Assembly (NCBI GenBank): GCA_046732855.1
Contig: JBKPNX010000112.1
Span: forward strand, 1-33,537
Origin: JBKPNX01 sp046732855
GTDB taxonomy: Bacteria > Pseudomonadota > Alphaproteobacteria > Geminicoccales > Geminicoccaceae
Direction: 5' to 3'
DNA: 33,537 nt
How positions within the stretch are numbered: position 1 is the stretch's first letter; every line of letters starts with the position of its first letter. This document shows positions 17,237 to 24,317 of the stretch, one piece after another. The notes under the pieces are model-generated. The model worked only from the letters and a program-made list of their open reading frames with translations. It was not told the DNA's origin and made no database searches. Both the position numbers and the translations under genes were made by a program.

Positions 17237-18322
17237 TCAGCTCGCCTTGCGGATCGCGGCGCTCTTGGATTCGATGCAGCCGATCAGGTCGTTCCAGGAC
17301 TTGACGAAGGACGAGGCGCCCTCGTCCTGGAGCCGACCGGCCAGCGCATCGATGTCGACCCCAGCCTTGGCGAAGCTGGCCAGAACCGTCTCGCAGTCGC
17401 CTCCGTCCGGTGCCAGGATCTCGCCGACTTCGCCGTGGTCGCCGAAGGCCTTGAGCGTGCCCTCCGGCATGGTGTTGATGGTGAAGGGCGCGGCGAGGGC
17501 CTTGACATAGAGACTGTCGGAAGCTTTCGGGTCCTTGGTGCCGGTGCTGGCAAAGAGGAAGCGCTGCGCCCGGGCGCCGGCATTGGCGGCGCGCTGGAAG
17601 CGAGCGGAAGCGAGCAACTCGCGATAAGCCTTGTACGCGCGCTGGGCGACGGCGACGCCAAGTCGATTGGTCAGCTCGCCGGGGACCTTGCCACTGACCG
17701 CGACGTCCCAGCGGCTGACAAAGAGCGAAGCGACCGAGGCGATTGCCGGGTTCAGCCCCGCCTCGACGCGCCGTTCGACACCGCGCAGGTAGGCCTCTGC
17801 CGCTGCAACATACTGCTCACGAGAGAAGAGCAGCGTGACATTGACCGGAACGCCGGCGAAGATCGCCGCCTCGATAGCGGGCAGTCCCTCCGGGGTGCCG
17901 GGAATCTTGATGAAGAGGTTGGGCTTGCCGCCGCGCTGATGGAGATTGCGCGCGGCCGCCAGGGTGGCGTTCGTGTCATGGGCCAAAAGAGGCGAGACCT
18001 CCAGTGACACCCAGCCGTCCACCCCGTCGGTCCGGGCGAAAGCGGGTTGGAACAGCTCCGCGGCCCGGGTCAGGTCCGCCAGCGCCAAGTCGAAGAACAG
18101 GTCTTCTGCCGATTTGGCCGAGGGCGCCCTTCGCGAGATGTCCGCGTCATAGGTCGCGCTGTTCTTGATCGCATGATCGAAGATCGTGGGATTCGAGGTG
18201 AGCCCCGTCACCGAGAGCTCGTCGATGTAGCGTTGCAGGGTGCCGCTGTTCAGCAGCTCGCGGGTGATATTGTCGAGCCACAGGCTCTGGCCGAGATCGT
18301 GGAGCGCTTTGGTCAGTTTCAT
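17237..18322 (-). CDS. tal: Transaldolase
   Basis: A 361-residue transaldolase of the longer bacterial/actinobacterial-like class. It moves a dihydroxyacetone unit between sugar phosphates in the non-oxidative branch. Conserved parts are QSLWLDNITRELL, VTGLTSNPTIFDHAI, SLEVSPLLAHDTNAT, the Schiff-base lysine segment LFIKIPGTPEGLPAI, VNVTLLFSREQY and SLFVSRWD. The C-terminal ASTGTKDP and NTMPEGTLKAFGDHG are also typical. The start at 18322 gives the usual MKLTKALHDLGQ N-terminus and has GGGGGAGG immediately upstream; the frame is open 20 codons further. It follows the HAD gene by 10 bases. Confidence 0.95.
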   Translation of the reverse strand: MKLTKALHDLGQSLWLDNITRELLNSGTLQRYIDELSVTGLTSNPTIFDHAIKNSATYDADISRRAPSAKSAEDLFFDLALADLTRAAELFQPAFARTDGVDGWVSLEVSPLLAHDTNATLAAARNLHQRGGKPNLFIKIPGTPEGLPAIEAAIFAGVPVNVTLLFSREQYVAAAEAYLRGVERRVEAGLNPAIASVASLFVSRWDVAVSGKVPGELTNRLGVAVAQRAYKAYRELLASARFQRAANAGARAQRFLFASTGTKDPKASDSLYVKALAAPFTINTMPEGTLKAFGDHGEVGEILAPDGGDCETVLASFAKAGVDIDALAGRLQDEGASSFVKSWNDLIGCIESKSAAIRKAS

Positions 18323-18332
18323 CGCCTCCCCC

Positions 18333-19028
18333 TCAGGTGGATGCAAGCGGTCGCGACGCCGTCCGCAGCCGCGGCAGGTCAAAATCGAGCAGGTCGCCGA
18401 TGCGCTCGATCGTGACGTCCGCCGGCGGAAAAGCGCTGATCACTTGCGGGTCGTGAGCAAAGATTCCCTGGCGCGGAAACACGGTCGTTACTCGCCCTCC
18501 CCAAAATCGCTTGACCGCCTCCAGGATACGCAGCTTGTCGTCCACAAGGACGTAGTGCGCGGCCGGGTAGCGCCGCTCAACGTCATCCAGTGCCTCTTCC
18601 TTATGAATATAGATCAGCACGCGTCCATCCACAGCCTCGGATAGACCCGCGCGCTCGACCTTGCGCGGCTGGAAGACGACATCGCCGTCCGACAGGATGA
18701 CGGTCGGGCCGAGGCCGCGCAGCAGCTTCAATACCTCGAGGGCGGCCGGGAACAGCCGGTCGGCGAAAGGGTAGTCCAGGAGAAAGGATGACATCGACAG
18801 CAGCTCCACGTCGCGCGGGTGTTCGACGCGGTAGCGCTGGAGGGCTCCGATATAGTCTCGATAGCCCAGCTCCGCGAACAGGTCCTCGAGGATCGTCCAA
18901 TAGCGCTCGCGCGAGGCGATGCCGAAGGCGCGCTCGAGATGATCCTTCAGGTCCTGTTGGATGCCGTCGTTGTCGAGCAGCGTGTTGTCGACGTCGACCA
19001 GGAAGACGATCGGATGGGGCAGCGTCAT
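18333..19028 (-). CDS. HAD-superfamily hydrolase, first gene of the pentose phosphate operon
   Basis: A 231-residue HAD protein. Motif I is FLVDVDNTLLDND with Asp12 and Asp14, motif II is VILSDGDVVFQ, and motif IV is YVLVDDKLRILEAV. The cap is helical (class I). The family includes phosphoglycolate- and sugar-phosphatase-like enzymes; the substrate cannot be assigned. GGGAG 6 bases upstream supports the ATG at 19028. It lies 10 bases before tal and is the promoter-proximal gene of the eleven-gene minus-strand operon. The repeat operator at 19191-19221 lies about 160 bases upstream in the same orientation. Confidence 0.85.
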   Translation of the reverse strand: MTLPHPIVFLVDVDNTLLDNDGIQQDLKDHLERAFGIASRERYWTILEDLFAELGYRDYIGALQRYRVEHPRDVELLSMSSFLLDYPFADRLFPAALEVLKLLRGLGPTVILSDGDVVFQPRKVERAGLSEAVDGRVLIYIHKEEALDDVERRYPAAHYVLVDDKLRILEAVKRFWGGRVTTVFPRQGIFAHDPQVISAFPPADVTIERIGDLLDFDLPRLRTASRPLAST

Positions 19029-19190
19029 GCAGGGCTCCCAGCACTTGAGGCTAATCCCGAACGGTTCTCGTCAACTTGCGCTCCCCGTCCTTCACATGAA
19101 GCCGTGACCGCCAGCCAGAGCGTGGATTTCGACATGGCGATCTCCTCGGTGCTGGGGCGGGAGAGTAGTTAGCCCGGATCGTGCGCCAGG

Positions 19191-19221
19191 CCGAGTTAGA
19201 TCAGGTAAATTCGGGTTAACC
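19191..19221 (-). promoter_or_regulatory. Triple 10-base direct-repeat operator, pentose phosphate operon
   Basis: Read on the minus strand this is TTAACC, four bases, TTTACC, four bases, CTAACT, then CGG. The repeats start exactly 10 bases apart (19219, 19209, 19199). A possible -10 element, CTAACT, follows at 19172-19167, about 21 bases beyond the last repeat. The site points towards the HAD-tal-pgi operon start at 19028. Five related sites occur elsewhere in the window. Function is inferred from repetition and position. Confidence 0.6.
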
Positions 19222-19307
19222 TAGTCAAGCGAAGCTGAATAGCATGATGATCGTTGGTGCCGGCGCCGCCCCGCGCCAACTGATGCACCGAGCATCAGAG
19301 GGCAGGA

Positions 19308-19340
19308 TTTACCGACATTTACCCGACTTACTCAGCTCGG
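19308..19340 (+). promoter_or_regulatory. Triple direct-repeat operator upstream of frameshifted secreted gene
   Basis: TTTACC, GACA, TTTACC, CGAC, then TTACTC, with CTCGG shortly after. The first two repeats are perfect and 10 bases apart. The third appears to have lost one base compared with the other sites. It lies 54 bases before the ATG at 19394 and, with the minus-oriented site at 19191-19221, forms a back-to-back pair. A -10 element is less clear here than at the other sites. Confidence 0.55.
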
Positions 19341-19393
19341 CGCGGGATGCGATTCAAAAAGCGCGCGTCCGGAACAGCAAATGGAGGTCTCAG

Positions 19394-19544
19394 ATGAAGA
19401 TGAGTGCCAAGCGCATCCGGTCTAATCCTGGGTAGTCTGGTCGCGCTCTCCGCAGCAGTGGCGCCCGCCGCTGCCCAGGGCCTGAGCGTCATCGCGCCCG
19501 ACCAAGCCAACCTGGGCAAGATGGCTCGGCCTGAAGTCCGGTGA
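19394..19544 (+). pseudogene. Frameshifted small secreted-protein gene
   Basis: An ATG with GGAGG 6 bases upstream begins MKMSAKRIR, then hits a stop at 19433. Moving one base gives a convincing signal-peptide continuation, GLILGSLVALSAAVAPAAAQ, with an AxA-type cleavage site. It goes on GLSVIAPDQANLGKMARPEV to a stop at 19542-19544. A further frame change would continue WLGLKSGEFVLGLDQGQIRM towards 19782. The ribosome site, basic N-terminus, hydrophobic core and cleavage site all line up across the shift. I read it as an exported-protein gene broken once or twice, or containing sequencing errors. I do not recognise the mature family. An operator of the shared repeat family lies just upstream. 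Confidence 0.5.
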
Positions 19545-20279
19545 GTTCGTCCTCGGCCTGGATCAAGGGCAAATCCGGATGGCAATTTCCCGAGCCTCGG
19601 CGCGTGAGTGTCTGCGTGACCAGAGCCAGACGCCGGTTTCGCTCAACGTCGCCGCGCGCGGCTTATTGCCGAGGGAGCCGAAACTACCGCGGCTGCGGCG
19701 CATTGCGGCGAGATCGTGGGTGCTCAATCACTGTGAAGCAGGCAGGCGCTTTGGGCGGGCAGGACGCGTCAAGGCGTCCTAAGCATTGTCAGCTGACAGC
19801 TGAAAGGCGCAATCGAGGTTGCTCCGGGCGTCCCATCGCCGCGTGCGCAGCGGCGAGGATCCTCAGCGTCAGCGCAGCAGCAGCCACAGAACGGAGGCGG
19901 CGATGAATTGCGCCAGAGCATGAAGAAGTGAATTGTGATGACGCCGAGCGTGACAGAGGGCGACAGCTGCGCCTGGGTGTAACCTTGAAGAGAGACCGTT
20001 GGAGTTGCCGGTCGACCACCCCTTCGAGACGTTCTATACGATCAGATCCGGAGGCAGCCCTAAGTTGACGTTCAGGCGTTCGATAATGTCGCCCACGGCC
20101 GATGACGATAACGATGCGCTGAAGCCGATCATTCGATCTGCCGGATGGCGGTTGGCGGACGTTGGCCTCGGCCGCCGCTCGAGCTTGCGAGCGCGGGGTG
20201 GTCGCTCCGGGGGATGCGCGGCTGGACACCGGCCCTGCGCCTTTTGTGTCGCATCACCGACGGCGTGTGGTGTTGTCTC
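19545..20279. other. Region without confident genes upstream of the FixJ-like regulator
   Basis: Open frames on both strands are Arg-rich or lack any domain I recognise. The first part may be the out-of-frame tail of the secreted-protein pseudogene (to about 19782). A minus-strand frame ending near 19855 reads HHNSLLHALAQFIAASVLWL and could be the end of a lost membrane protein, but it has no identifiable start. This stretch should contain the promoter of the regulator at 20280. Confidence 0.35.
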
Positions 20280-20924
20280 ATGAGCGAGGAGCAACCCGTC
20301 GTCTTCGTGATCGACGACGATCCGTCCGTTCGAGACGCTTTGGCGGGACTGTTGCGGTCAGTCGGATTGGAAGTGCTGTCATTCGGGTCGACTCAGGAGT
20401 TCCTGCAGACCAAGCGACGCGACGCGCCCGGCTGCTTGGTCCTCGATGTCAGGTTGCCAGGGCGCAGTGGGCTGGACTTCCAGCGGGAGCTGGCCGAGTC
20501 GGGCATTCAGGTTCCGATCGTCTTCATCACCGGCCACGGCGACATTCCCATGTCGGTGCGTGCAATGAAGGCCGGAGCGATCGAGTTCCTGACCAAACCG
20601 TTTCACGATCAAGAATTGCTCGATGCGATCCAGCTCGGGATCGAGCGGGATCGCGCGCGGCGCCGGGATGCCGCGGCCGTCGCCGGACTCCGCGAGCGCT
20701 TCGACTCATTGACCCCGCGTGAACGCGAGATCATGGCGCTCGTCGTCACCGGACGCCTGAACAAGCAGATCGCAGGCGACCTCGAGGTGAGCGAGATCAC
20801 CGTGAAGGTCCATCGTGGTCAGGTCATGCGGAAAATGCGCGCGAAGTCGTTGGCCGAGCTGGTGCGCATGGCCGACCAGCTTCTTGTCAAAGCTGGAGAA
20901 TTCGGGCCGTCTAAACGACAGTAG
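20280..20924 (+). CDS. FixJ/NarL-type response regulator (receiver + LuxR helix-turn-helix)
   Basis: A 214-residue two-component regulator. The receiver domain (about 5-120) has the acidic pocket DDD at 12-14, the phosphorylation site Asp56 in LVLDVRLPG, Thr84 and Lys106 in FLTKPF. A LuxR-type helix-turn-helix follows, with SLTPREREIMALVVTGRLNK and SEITVKVHRGQVMRKMRAKS. This layout is the FixJ subfamily, which activates transcription when phosphorylated by a partner kinase. No kinase is adjacent; the PAS protein at the left edge is far away. The ATG at 20280 has only a weak ribosome site. A decayed copy of its C-terminus and the same downstream leader recur at 22004-22349. Confidence 0.92.
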   Translation: MSEEQPVVFVIDDDPSVRDALAGLLRSVGLEVLSFGSTQEFLQTKRRDAPGCLVLDVRLPGRSGLDFQRELAESGIQVPIVFITGHGDIPMSVRAMKAGAIEFLTKPFHDQELLDAIQLGIERDRARRRDAAAVAGLRERFDSLTPREREIMALVVTGRLNKQIAGDLEVSEITVKVHRGQVMRKMRAKSLAELVRMADQLLVKAGEFGPSKRQ

Positions 20925-21070
20925 CCGTCTAAACCATAGTATAAATCGCACCGGCCCTTTGTTTATCCGATCCTGCCGAAGGTCCATGCACGCCACACCG
21001 AAGTGCAATAGCGTCGGCCATATGGCGCGGGCAAATTGATGCGCGAACGGAAGTCGCAGGCCGAAATACC
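20925..21070 (+). repeat. Duplicated leader, copy 1 (upstream of DUF1344 gene)
   Basis: About 146 bases, roughly three-quarters identical by eye to 22202-22349. The first 20 bases are identical (CCGTCTAAACCATAGTATAA). Conserved blocks also include CCGATCCTGCC, GTGCAAT, CGCGGGCAAATT and AGGCCGAAAT. In copy 2 the last block contains the ATG of the receiver-only regulator; here that ATG is ATA, so no such gene follows. The stretch begins directly after the regulator stop codon at 20924. Confidence 0.75.
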
Positions 21071-21115
21071 CAATGGGAATGTCGGCCGACTGGAAACCAC
21101 TTTGGAGAGAGCATC

Positions 21116-21430
21116 ATGCACAAACTTCTGGCAATCGGTGGGGTCGCCGTGTTGGCCCTCTGGGCGGTGGCCGCGTCTGCCGACGAGACCACCGGGACGA
21201 TCTCAAAGATCGACCACACCAAGAATATCTTCGTGGTCGATGGGATCCCCTACGCGGCCTCGCCGAATAACACCGTCGGTGTCAAGCTGTCCCAGCTCAA
21301 GGTTGGCGACAGGGTCACCTTCGAATACACGGACGACCCGGCCGAGCAGAAGTGGCCGGTCAACACGATGGTTCTCAAGAGGGCGGCTCAGGGACAGGCT
21401 CAATCAAGTACTCCGTGGTTGGCCCACTAA
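21116..21430 (+). CDS. Secreted DUF1344-type protein
   Basis: A 104-residue protein with a signal peptide (residues about 1-22, LAIGGVAVLALWAVAASA, cleavage before DET). The short mature domain reads TTGTISKIDHTKNIFVVDG, LKVGDRVTFEYTDD and NTMVLK. This small beta-barrel pattern matches periplasmic DUF1344 proteins of alphaproteobacteria, whose function is not established. GGAGAG precedes the ATG. The gene lies behind copy 1 of a duplicated leader and ahead of a perfect 13-base inverted repeat, so it is probably a single-gene unit. Confidence 0.82.
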   Translation: MHKLLAIGGVAVLALWAVAASADETTGTISKIDHTKNIFVVDGIPYAASPNNTVGVKLSQLKVGDRVTFEYTDDPAEQKWPVNTMVLKRAAQGQAQSSTPWLAH

Positions 21431-21437
21431 GGCCGCC

Positions 21438-21483
21438 GGGAGCGCGTTCGAGCGGCCCAGCAGTGCCGGCCGAACGCGCTCCC
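21438..21483 (+). terminator. 13-base perfect inverted repeat, probable terminator
   Basis: GGGAGCGCGTTCG (21438-21450) pairs perfectly with CGAACGCGCTCCC (21471-21483) around a 20-base loop. It begins 8 bases after the stop codon of the DUF1344 gene. There is no T-run after the stem, so it may be a weak intrinsic terminator or an mRNA-stabilising hairpin. Confidence 0.55.
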
Positions 21484-22003
21484 TATCCGACCGTCGGGGG
21501 TCCGGCCTCGACCAGGGAAGTTTCGCGGGTTTGGATCTCGAAAGGGACGTTTAAATCATGCCGTCGCGCCTCCGCGACGCGCCTCTACCCGCAGATCACC
21601 GAGATGAGCGAGGTGTCGACGCCGGGATTCTCGTGGATACCGACGTGTGTCTGCTGACCCTCGTCGGACGTCGCTGGGCGGCTGGTAGCCGTAGGCTTAG
21701 TGGACATTCGCCAGCATCCCAATCTGCATCGGATGTCTGGGCAACGCTGTGGGAGCCGACGCGCTCCAAGTCTCACTGGGCTCCCGTCGCTCTGCCCGGC
21801 CGTGGAGCGCGGGCTATGCCGAGAACCTCCATAGCGGACGGCTCGATGATGCCGCGCGTGACCATCCGGGACACGATGACGCGTATGGTCACTGGTGAGT
21901 AGCGGCCGAGTTCCTCAACGAGGAACACGCGCATAGCTATCGGATACTCTTCCCCCCAGGGCATGCGGTGGCTCAAGTCCCCAAAGTTGCTCCCTGGAGC
22001 CCC
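21484..22003. other. Region without confident genes
   Basis: No recognisable domain on either strand. A minus-strand frame ending at 21773 reads YPIAMRVFLVEELGRYSPVT and has balanced composition, so a small unknown protein is conceivable, but it has only a TTG or poorly supported ATG start. By position, the region may include the decayed front half of the duplicated response regulator. I could not align a receiver domain here. Confidence 0.35.
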
Positions 22004-22200
22004 CGCAGCCGTCCGCGACCGCGGCGGCGCCTCGAGTGCTTGCCCGCGCGCGTGTCAGATTGCAGCGCTCGTCTTCACTGGAAGCATGAGCAAACAGGTC
22101 GCGGCAGGGGCCTCCAGGGGAGGAGGTCACCGTGAACGTCGGCCATAGCCATGTTATGCGCAAGGTGCGCGCCAGATGGTCCACGCCCCGGGAAACTGGG
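22004..22200 (+). pseudogene. Decayed duplicate of the FixJ-like regulator C-terminus
   Basis: The plus strand reads SACPRACQIAALVFTGSMSK and then QVAA, which aligns with SLTPREREIMALVVTGRLNK and QIAG of the regulator at 20280-20924. After a frame change it reads VTVNVGHSHVMRKVRAR against ITVKVHRGQVMRKMRAK. The DNA alignment runs directly into the duplicated leader at 22202, just as the intact regulator runs into copy 1. No receiver domain is recognisable upstream. This is a tandem-duplication relic. Confidence 0.7.
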
Positions 22201-22201
22201 A

Positions 22202-22349
22202 CCGTCTAAACCATAGTATAAGTCGCCCTGCTCCTCTGTTTAGCCGATCCTGCCAAGGGTCCAGCCAAGCCGCCCTCAGGTGCAATGGCATCGGGCACGC
22301 CGCGCGGGCAAATTAGTTGGCGCAACGGAGGTCGAAGGCCGAAATGCCG
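22202..22349 (+). repeat. Duplicated leader, copy 2 (upstream of receiver-only regulator)
   Basis: Counterpart of 20925-21070, starting with the identical 20 bases CCGTCTAAACCATAGTATAA. Here the final conserved block AGGCCGAAATGCC supplies the ATG at 22344 and the ribosome site AAGG. This copy therefore probably shows the original arrangement: leader plus promoter of the receiver gene. Confidence 0.75.
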
Positions 22350-22733
22350 AGGAAGCCTGTGATTACGATCGTTGATGACGACGAGTCCGTGCGCGAGGCG
22401 ACCATGAGCCTGATGCGAGCGCTGGGCTTCACCAGCGAGGCGTATCAGTGCGCCGAGGATTTTCTGAAGTCCGGGCGTGTCCAGGCCACCTCGTGCTTGA
22501 TCGCGGACGTCAGAATGCCCGGGATGAGCGGGCTCGAGCTCTATCGTCATCTGGTCGCGTCGGGCAAGTCGATCCCTACCGTCCTGATCACGGCCCACTC
22601 CGATGACGGGGTTCGGGCGCGCGCACTGAAGGCGGGGATCATCTGCTACCTGACCAAGCCATTTCGCGAGGACGACCTGCTTGAGTGCATCCGTTCGGCC
22701 CTCGACCGCAGGAGGAAGGGTAAAGGGCCATGA
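22344..22733 (+). CDS. Receiver-only response regulator
   Basis: A 129-residue single-domain response regulator. The acidic pocket DDD is at 11-13, the phosphorylation site Asp55 is in LIADVRMPG, Thr83 is in LITAH, and Lys105 is in LTKPF. No DNA-binding domain follows: the protein ends shortly after the last receiver helix in a basic tail. Sequence style is FixJ/NodW-like. Such proteins act as phosphate shuttles or by protein contact. The start at 22344 follows AAGGCCGAA; an upstream TTG at 22317 is less likely. Its stop overlaps the next ATG as ATGA, so it is probably co-translated with the winged-helix regulator, a possible partner. Confidence 0.88.
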   Translation: MPRKPVITIVDDDESVREATMSLMRALGFTSEAYQCAEDFLKSGRVQATSCLIADVRMPGMSGLELYRHLVASGKSIPTVLITAHSDDGVRARALKAGIICYLTKPFREDDLLECIRSALDRRRKGKGP

Positions 22734-23620
22734 TCAGTCCGGGATTGACGGTTTACCAGCATGCGGTCGGGACGGGCGGTCTCCATGCGTCACGAGCCGC
22801 AGGCGGCGCCGACGACGCGCGCATCGACGAGGGTGTGTTCACGGCGGCAGATCGGGTCGCTGCCCGGCCCGAGGGCGCGCTCGCGTTCGGCACGTTCCGT
22901 CTGCTGTCGGCGCGTCGGCTCCTGTTGCAAGGCGATCAGCCCGTCCGCCTCGGCAGTCGAGCTATAGAGATCCTGATCGCGCTGGTCGAGCGTCCCGGCG
23001 AGCTGGTCACCAAGGCCGAGCTCATGGCTCGCGCCTGGCCCAGCACTTTCGTCGAGGAAGGTAATCTCAAGGTCCAGGTGGCCGGGTTGCGCCGAGCGTT
23101 GGGCGACCGCCGCGGCAGCGGTCAATATGTCGTTACAATACCCGGGCGAGGCTATCGCTTCGTAGCGCCGGTCACCTTCTTCGAAGCTCTGCCCGCCCGG
23201 CCGGAGGCCGCCGCCGAGCGCGGGGACAACCTGCCGGCCGCGGTGACGCGCAAGGTCAACCGCACCGACATGGTAGAGGCACTCAAGGCCCGATTGCCTC
23301 GCAAGCGCTTCATCACCATCGTTGGCCCTGGCGGCGTGGGCAAGACAACGGTTGCCCCAGCGGTCGCCAGGAGCCTAATCGATGCTTATCCGCACGGCCT
23401 TCGATTCATCGATCTGGCGCCTTTCGCCGACCCACGTCTGATGCCGAGCGCGCTCGCTACCGCACTCGGTTTCAGGATTTGCTCCGAAGATCCAATCCCA
23501 GGCCAGGCCGCCGACCTGAGGGGCAAAGATTTGCTCCTCCTGCTCGACGCCTGCGGGCGTGTGATCGAAGCTGCTGCTGCCCTGGCGGCCGAGCTGCTCA
23601 AGCGTGCGCCGGGCGTGTAG
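22730..23620 (+). CDS. Winged-helix (OmpR/CadC-type) regulator with STAND-like ATPase, truncated
   Basis: A 296-residue protein. Residues 52-147 form an OmpR/CadC-type winged helix (FGTFRLLSARRLLLQG, GSRAIEILIALVERPGELV, YVVTIPGRGYRFVAPV). A STAND/AAA-like ATPase begins at about 177, with Walker A GPGGVGKTT at 199-207 and a Walker B-like LLLLLDA ending at Asp273. Complete relatives continue with RILATSREPLRAEGE and a long helical-repeat region, about 900 residues in total. Here a TAG follows APGV. ILATR then continues in the same frame, and DPLRAEE appears in another. The DNA-binding part is intact, so a truncated but active regulator is possible. It is translationally coupled to the receiver-only gene. 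It is the only winged-helix regulator of this type in the window. Confidence 0.75.
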   Translation: MISPGLTVYQHAVGTGGLHASRAAGGADDARIDEGVFTAADRVAARPEGALAFGTFRLLSARRLLLQGDQPVRLGSRAIEILIALVERPGELVTKAELMARAWPSTFVEEGNLKVQVAGLRRALGDRRGSGQYVVTIPGRGYRFVAPVTFFEALPARPEAAAERGDNLPAAVTRKVNRTDMVEALKARLPRKRFITIVGPGGVGKTTVAPAVARSLIDAYPHGLRFIDLAPFADPRLMPSALATALGFRICSEDPIPGQAADLRGKDLLLLLDACGRVIEAAAALAAELLKRAPGV

Positions 23621-23828
23621 ATCCTGGCGACCCGTCGGACCCCCTGCGTGCGGAAGAGTGCGCAGGTGCGCCGCCTGCCGCAGTCGAGCCGGCGGCGCTT
23701 CCGGAACCCGCGCCGTCATGCATTTTGATGACTTTGTCCCGCTCGAGGCGTGCGCCGCCGCTCGGTAGCGTGAGGAGGCACTCGCCTGGCGCGCGCTCCG
23801 CTCCCCTGCCGCACTCGCTTCACCACGA
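23621..23828 (+). pseudogene. Out-of-frame remnant of the ATPase region
   Basis: Beyond the TAG at 23618-23620 the same frame reads ILATRRTP. A neighbouring frame reads DPLRAEE, which together match the ILATSREPLRAEGE segment of full-length relatives. The rest has no detectable homology, so most of the C-terminal helical repeats are deleted rather than just frameshifted. Confidence 0.5.
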
Positions 23829-23857
23829 TTCATCAAGGTTTACCCGACTTCACTCGG
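23829..23857 (+). promoter_or_regulatory. Triple direct-repeat operator, small secreted-protein gene
   Basis: TTCATC, AAGG, TTTACC, CGAC, TTCACT, CGG at an exact 10-base period. A candidate -10 element, TTAGAT, lies at 23877-23882, 22 bases after the last repeat. The ATG of the secreted protein is at 23949. The site belongs to the six-member repeat family described for 19191-19221. Confidence 0.6.
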
Positions 23858-23948
23858 TCTCGTGGACGACCAGTGGTTAGATCGTTTTGCCAGTTCGAAC
23901 CATTCAGCTACGGCCGGATCGGCCGGCCGGCTCAGAAGGAGAACAACC

Positions 23949-24317
23949 ATGTCGATCCGTACCACGTCCGAGCACACGAGCGCCATCCCAACCGGGCGCA
24001 GCACGTCCGGTGCGCGGCTGGCCCTTCCGCTCGGTCTCGCAGCGCTTGCCCTGCTGTGCGGCGCGGCGTTGAGCGAGCCCGCCGCAGCCGCGACGAAGCT
24101 GTGTGGCGACCGCGACCAGCTGCTCAAGCGCCTAGAGCAGGCGAACGAGGAGACCCCGCAGGCGATCGGCCTGTCCGGCGATGGCGGCGTCGTTGAGGTG
24201 CTGGTCTCCCCCGACGGCGGCTGGACCATGCTGGTCACCTATCCCAAGCGCCCGACCTGCGTCGTCGCCGCCGGCGCTGCCTGGGAGATGCGGCAGTTCT
24301 CCGGCGAGCCCGCCTGA
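23949..24317 (+). CDS. Small secreted protein of unknown function
   Basis: A 122-residue protein with a long N-terminal signal region: a polar stretch of about 22 residues, then hydrophobic LALPLGLAALALLCGAALS and an AxA-type end near AAAA. The mature part reads KLCGDRDQLLKRLEQANEE, ETPQAIGLSGDGGVVEVLVS, PDGGWTMLVTYPKR and PTCVVAAGAAWE. This pattern, with two conserved Cys, recurs in many small alphaproteobacterial exported proteins of unknown function. AAGGAG lies 7 bases before the ATG. The start at 23949 is preferred over 23862. A repeat operator lies about 90 bases upstream. Confidence 0.8.
   Translation: MSIRTTSEHTSAIPTGRSTSGARLALPLGLAALALLCGAALSEPAAAATKLCGDRDQLLKRLEQANEETPQAIGLSGDGGVVEVLVSPDGGWTMLVTYPKRPTCVVAAGAAWEMRQFSGEPA

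Noticed and set aside
19046..19074. TTGACG on the minus strand as a sigma-70 -35 element for the pentose phosphate operon
   Set aside because: The hexamer 17 bases downstream (GCCTCA) is a poor -10. The promoter predicted from the repeat operator at 19191-19221 fits better.
21773..21976. Minus-strand frame of 67 codons between the DUF1344 gene and the regulator relic
   Set aside because: Only a TTG or weak ATG start and no known family. The composition is acceptable, but that alone does not support a gene call.
20925..22349. Duplicated leaders considered as ends of a mobile element
   Set aside because: No transposase lies between them, there are no terminal inverted repeats, and the duplication extends into the coding end of a regulator. 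Tandem gene duplication explains it more simply.
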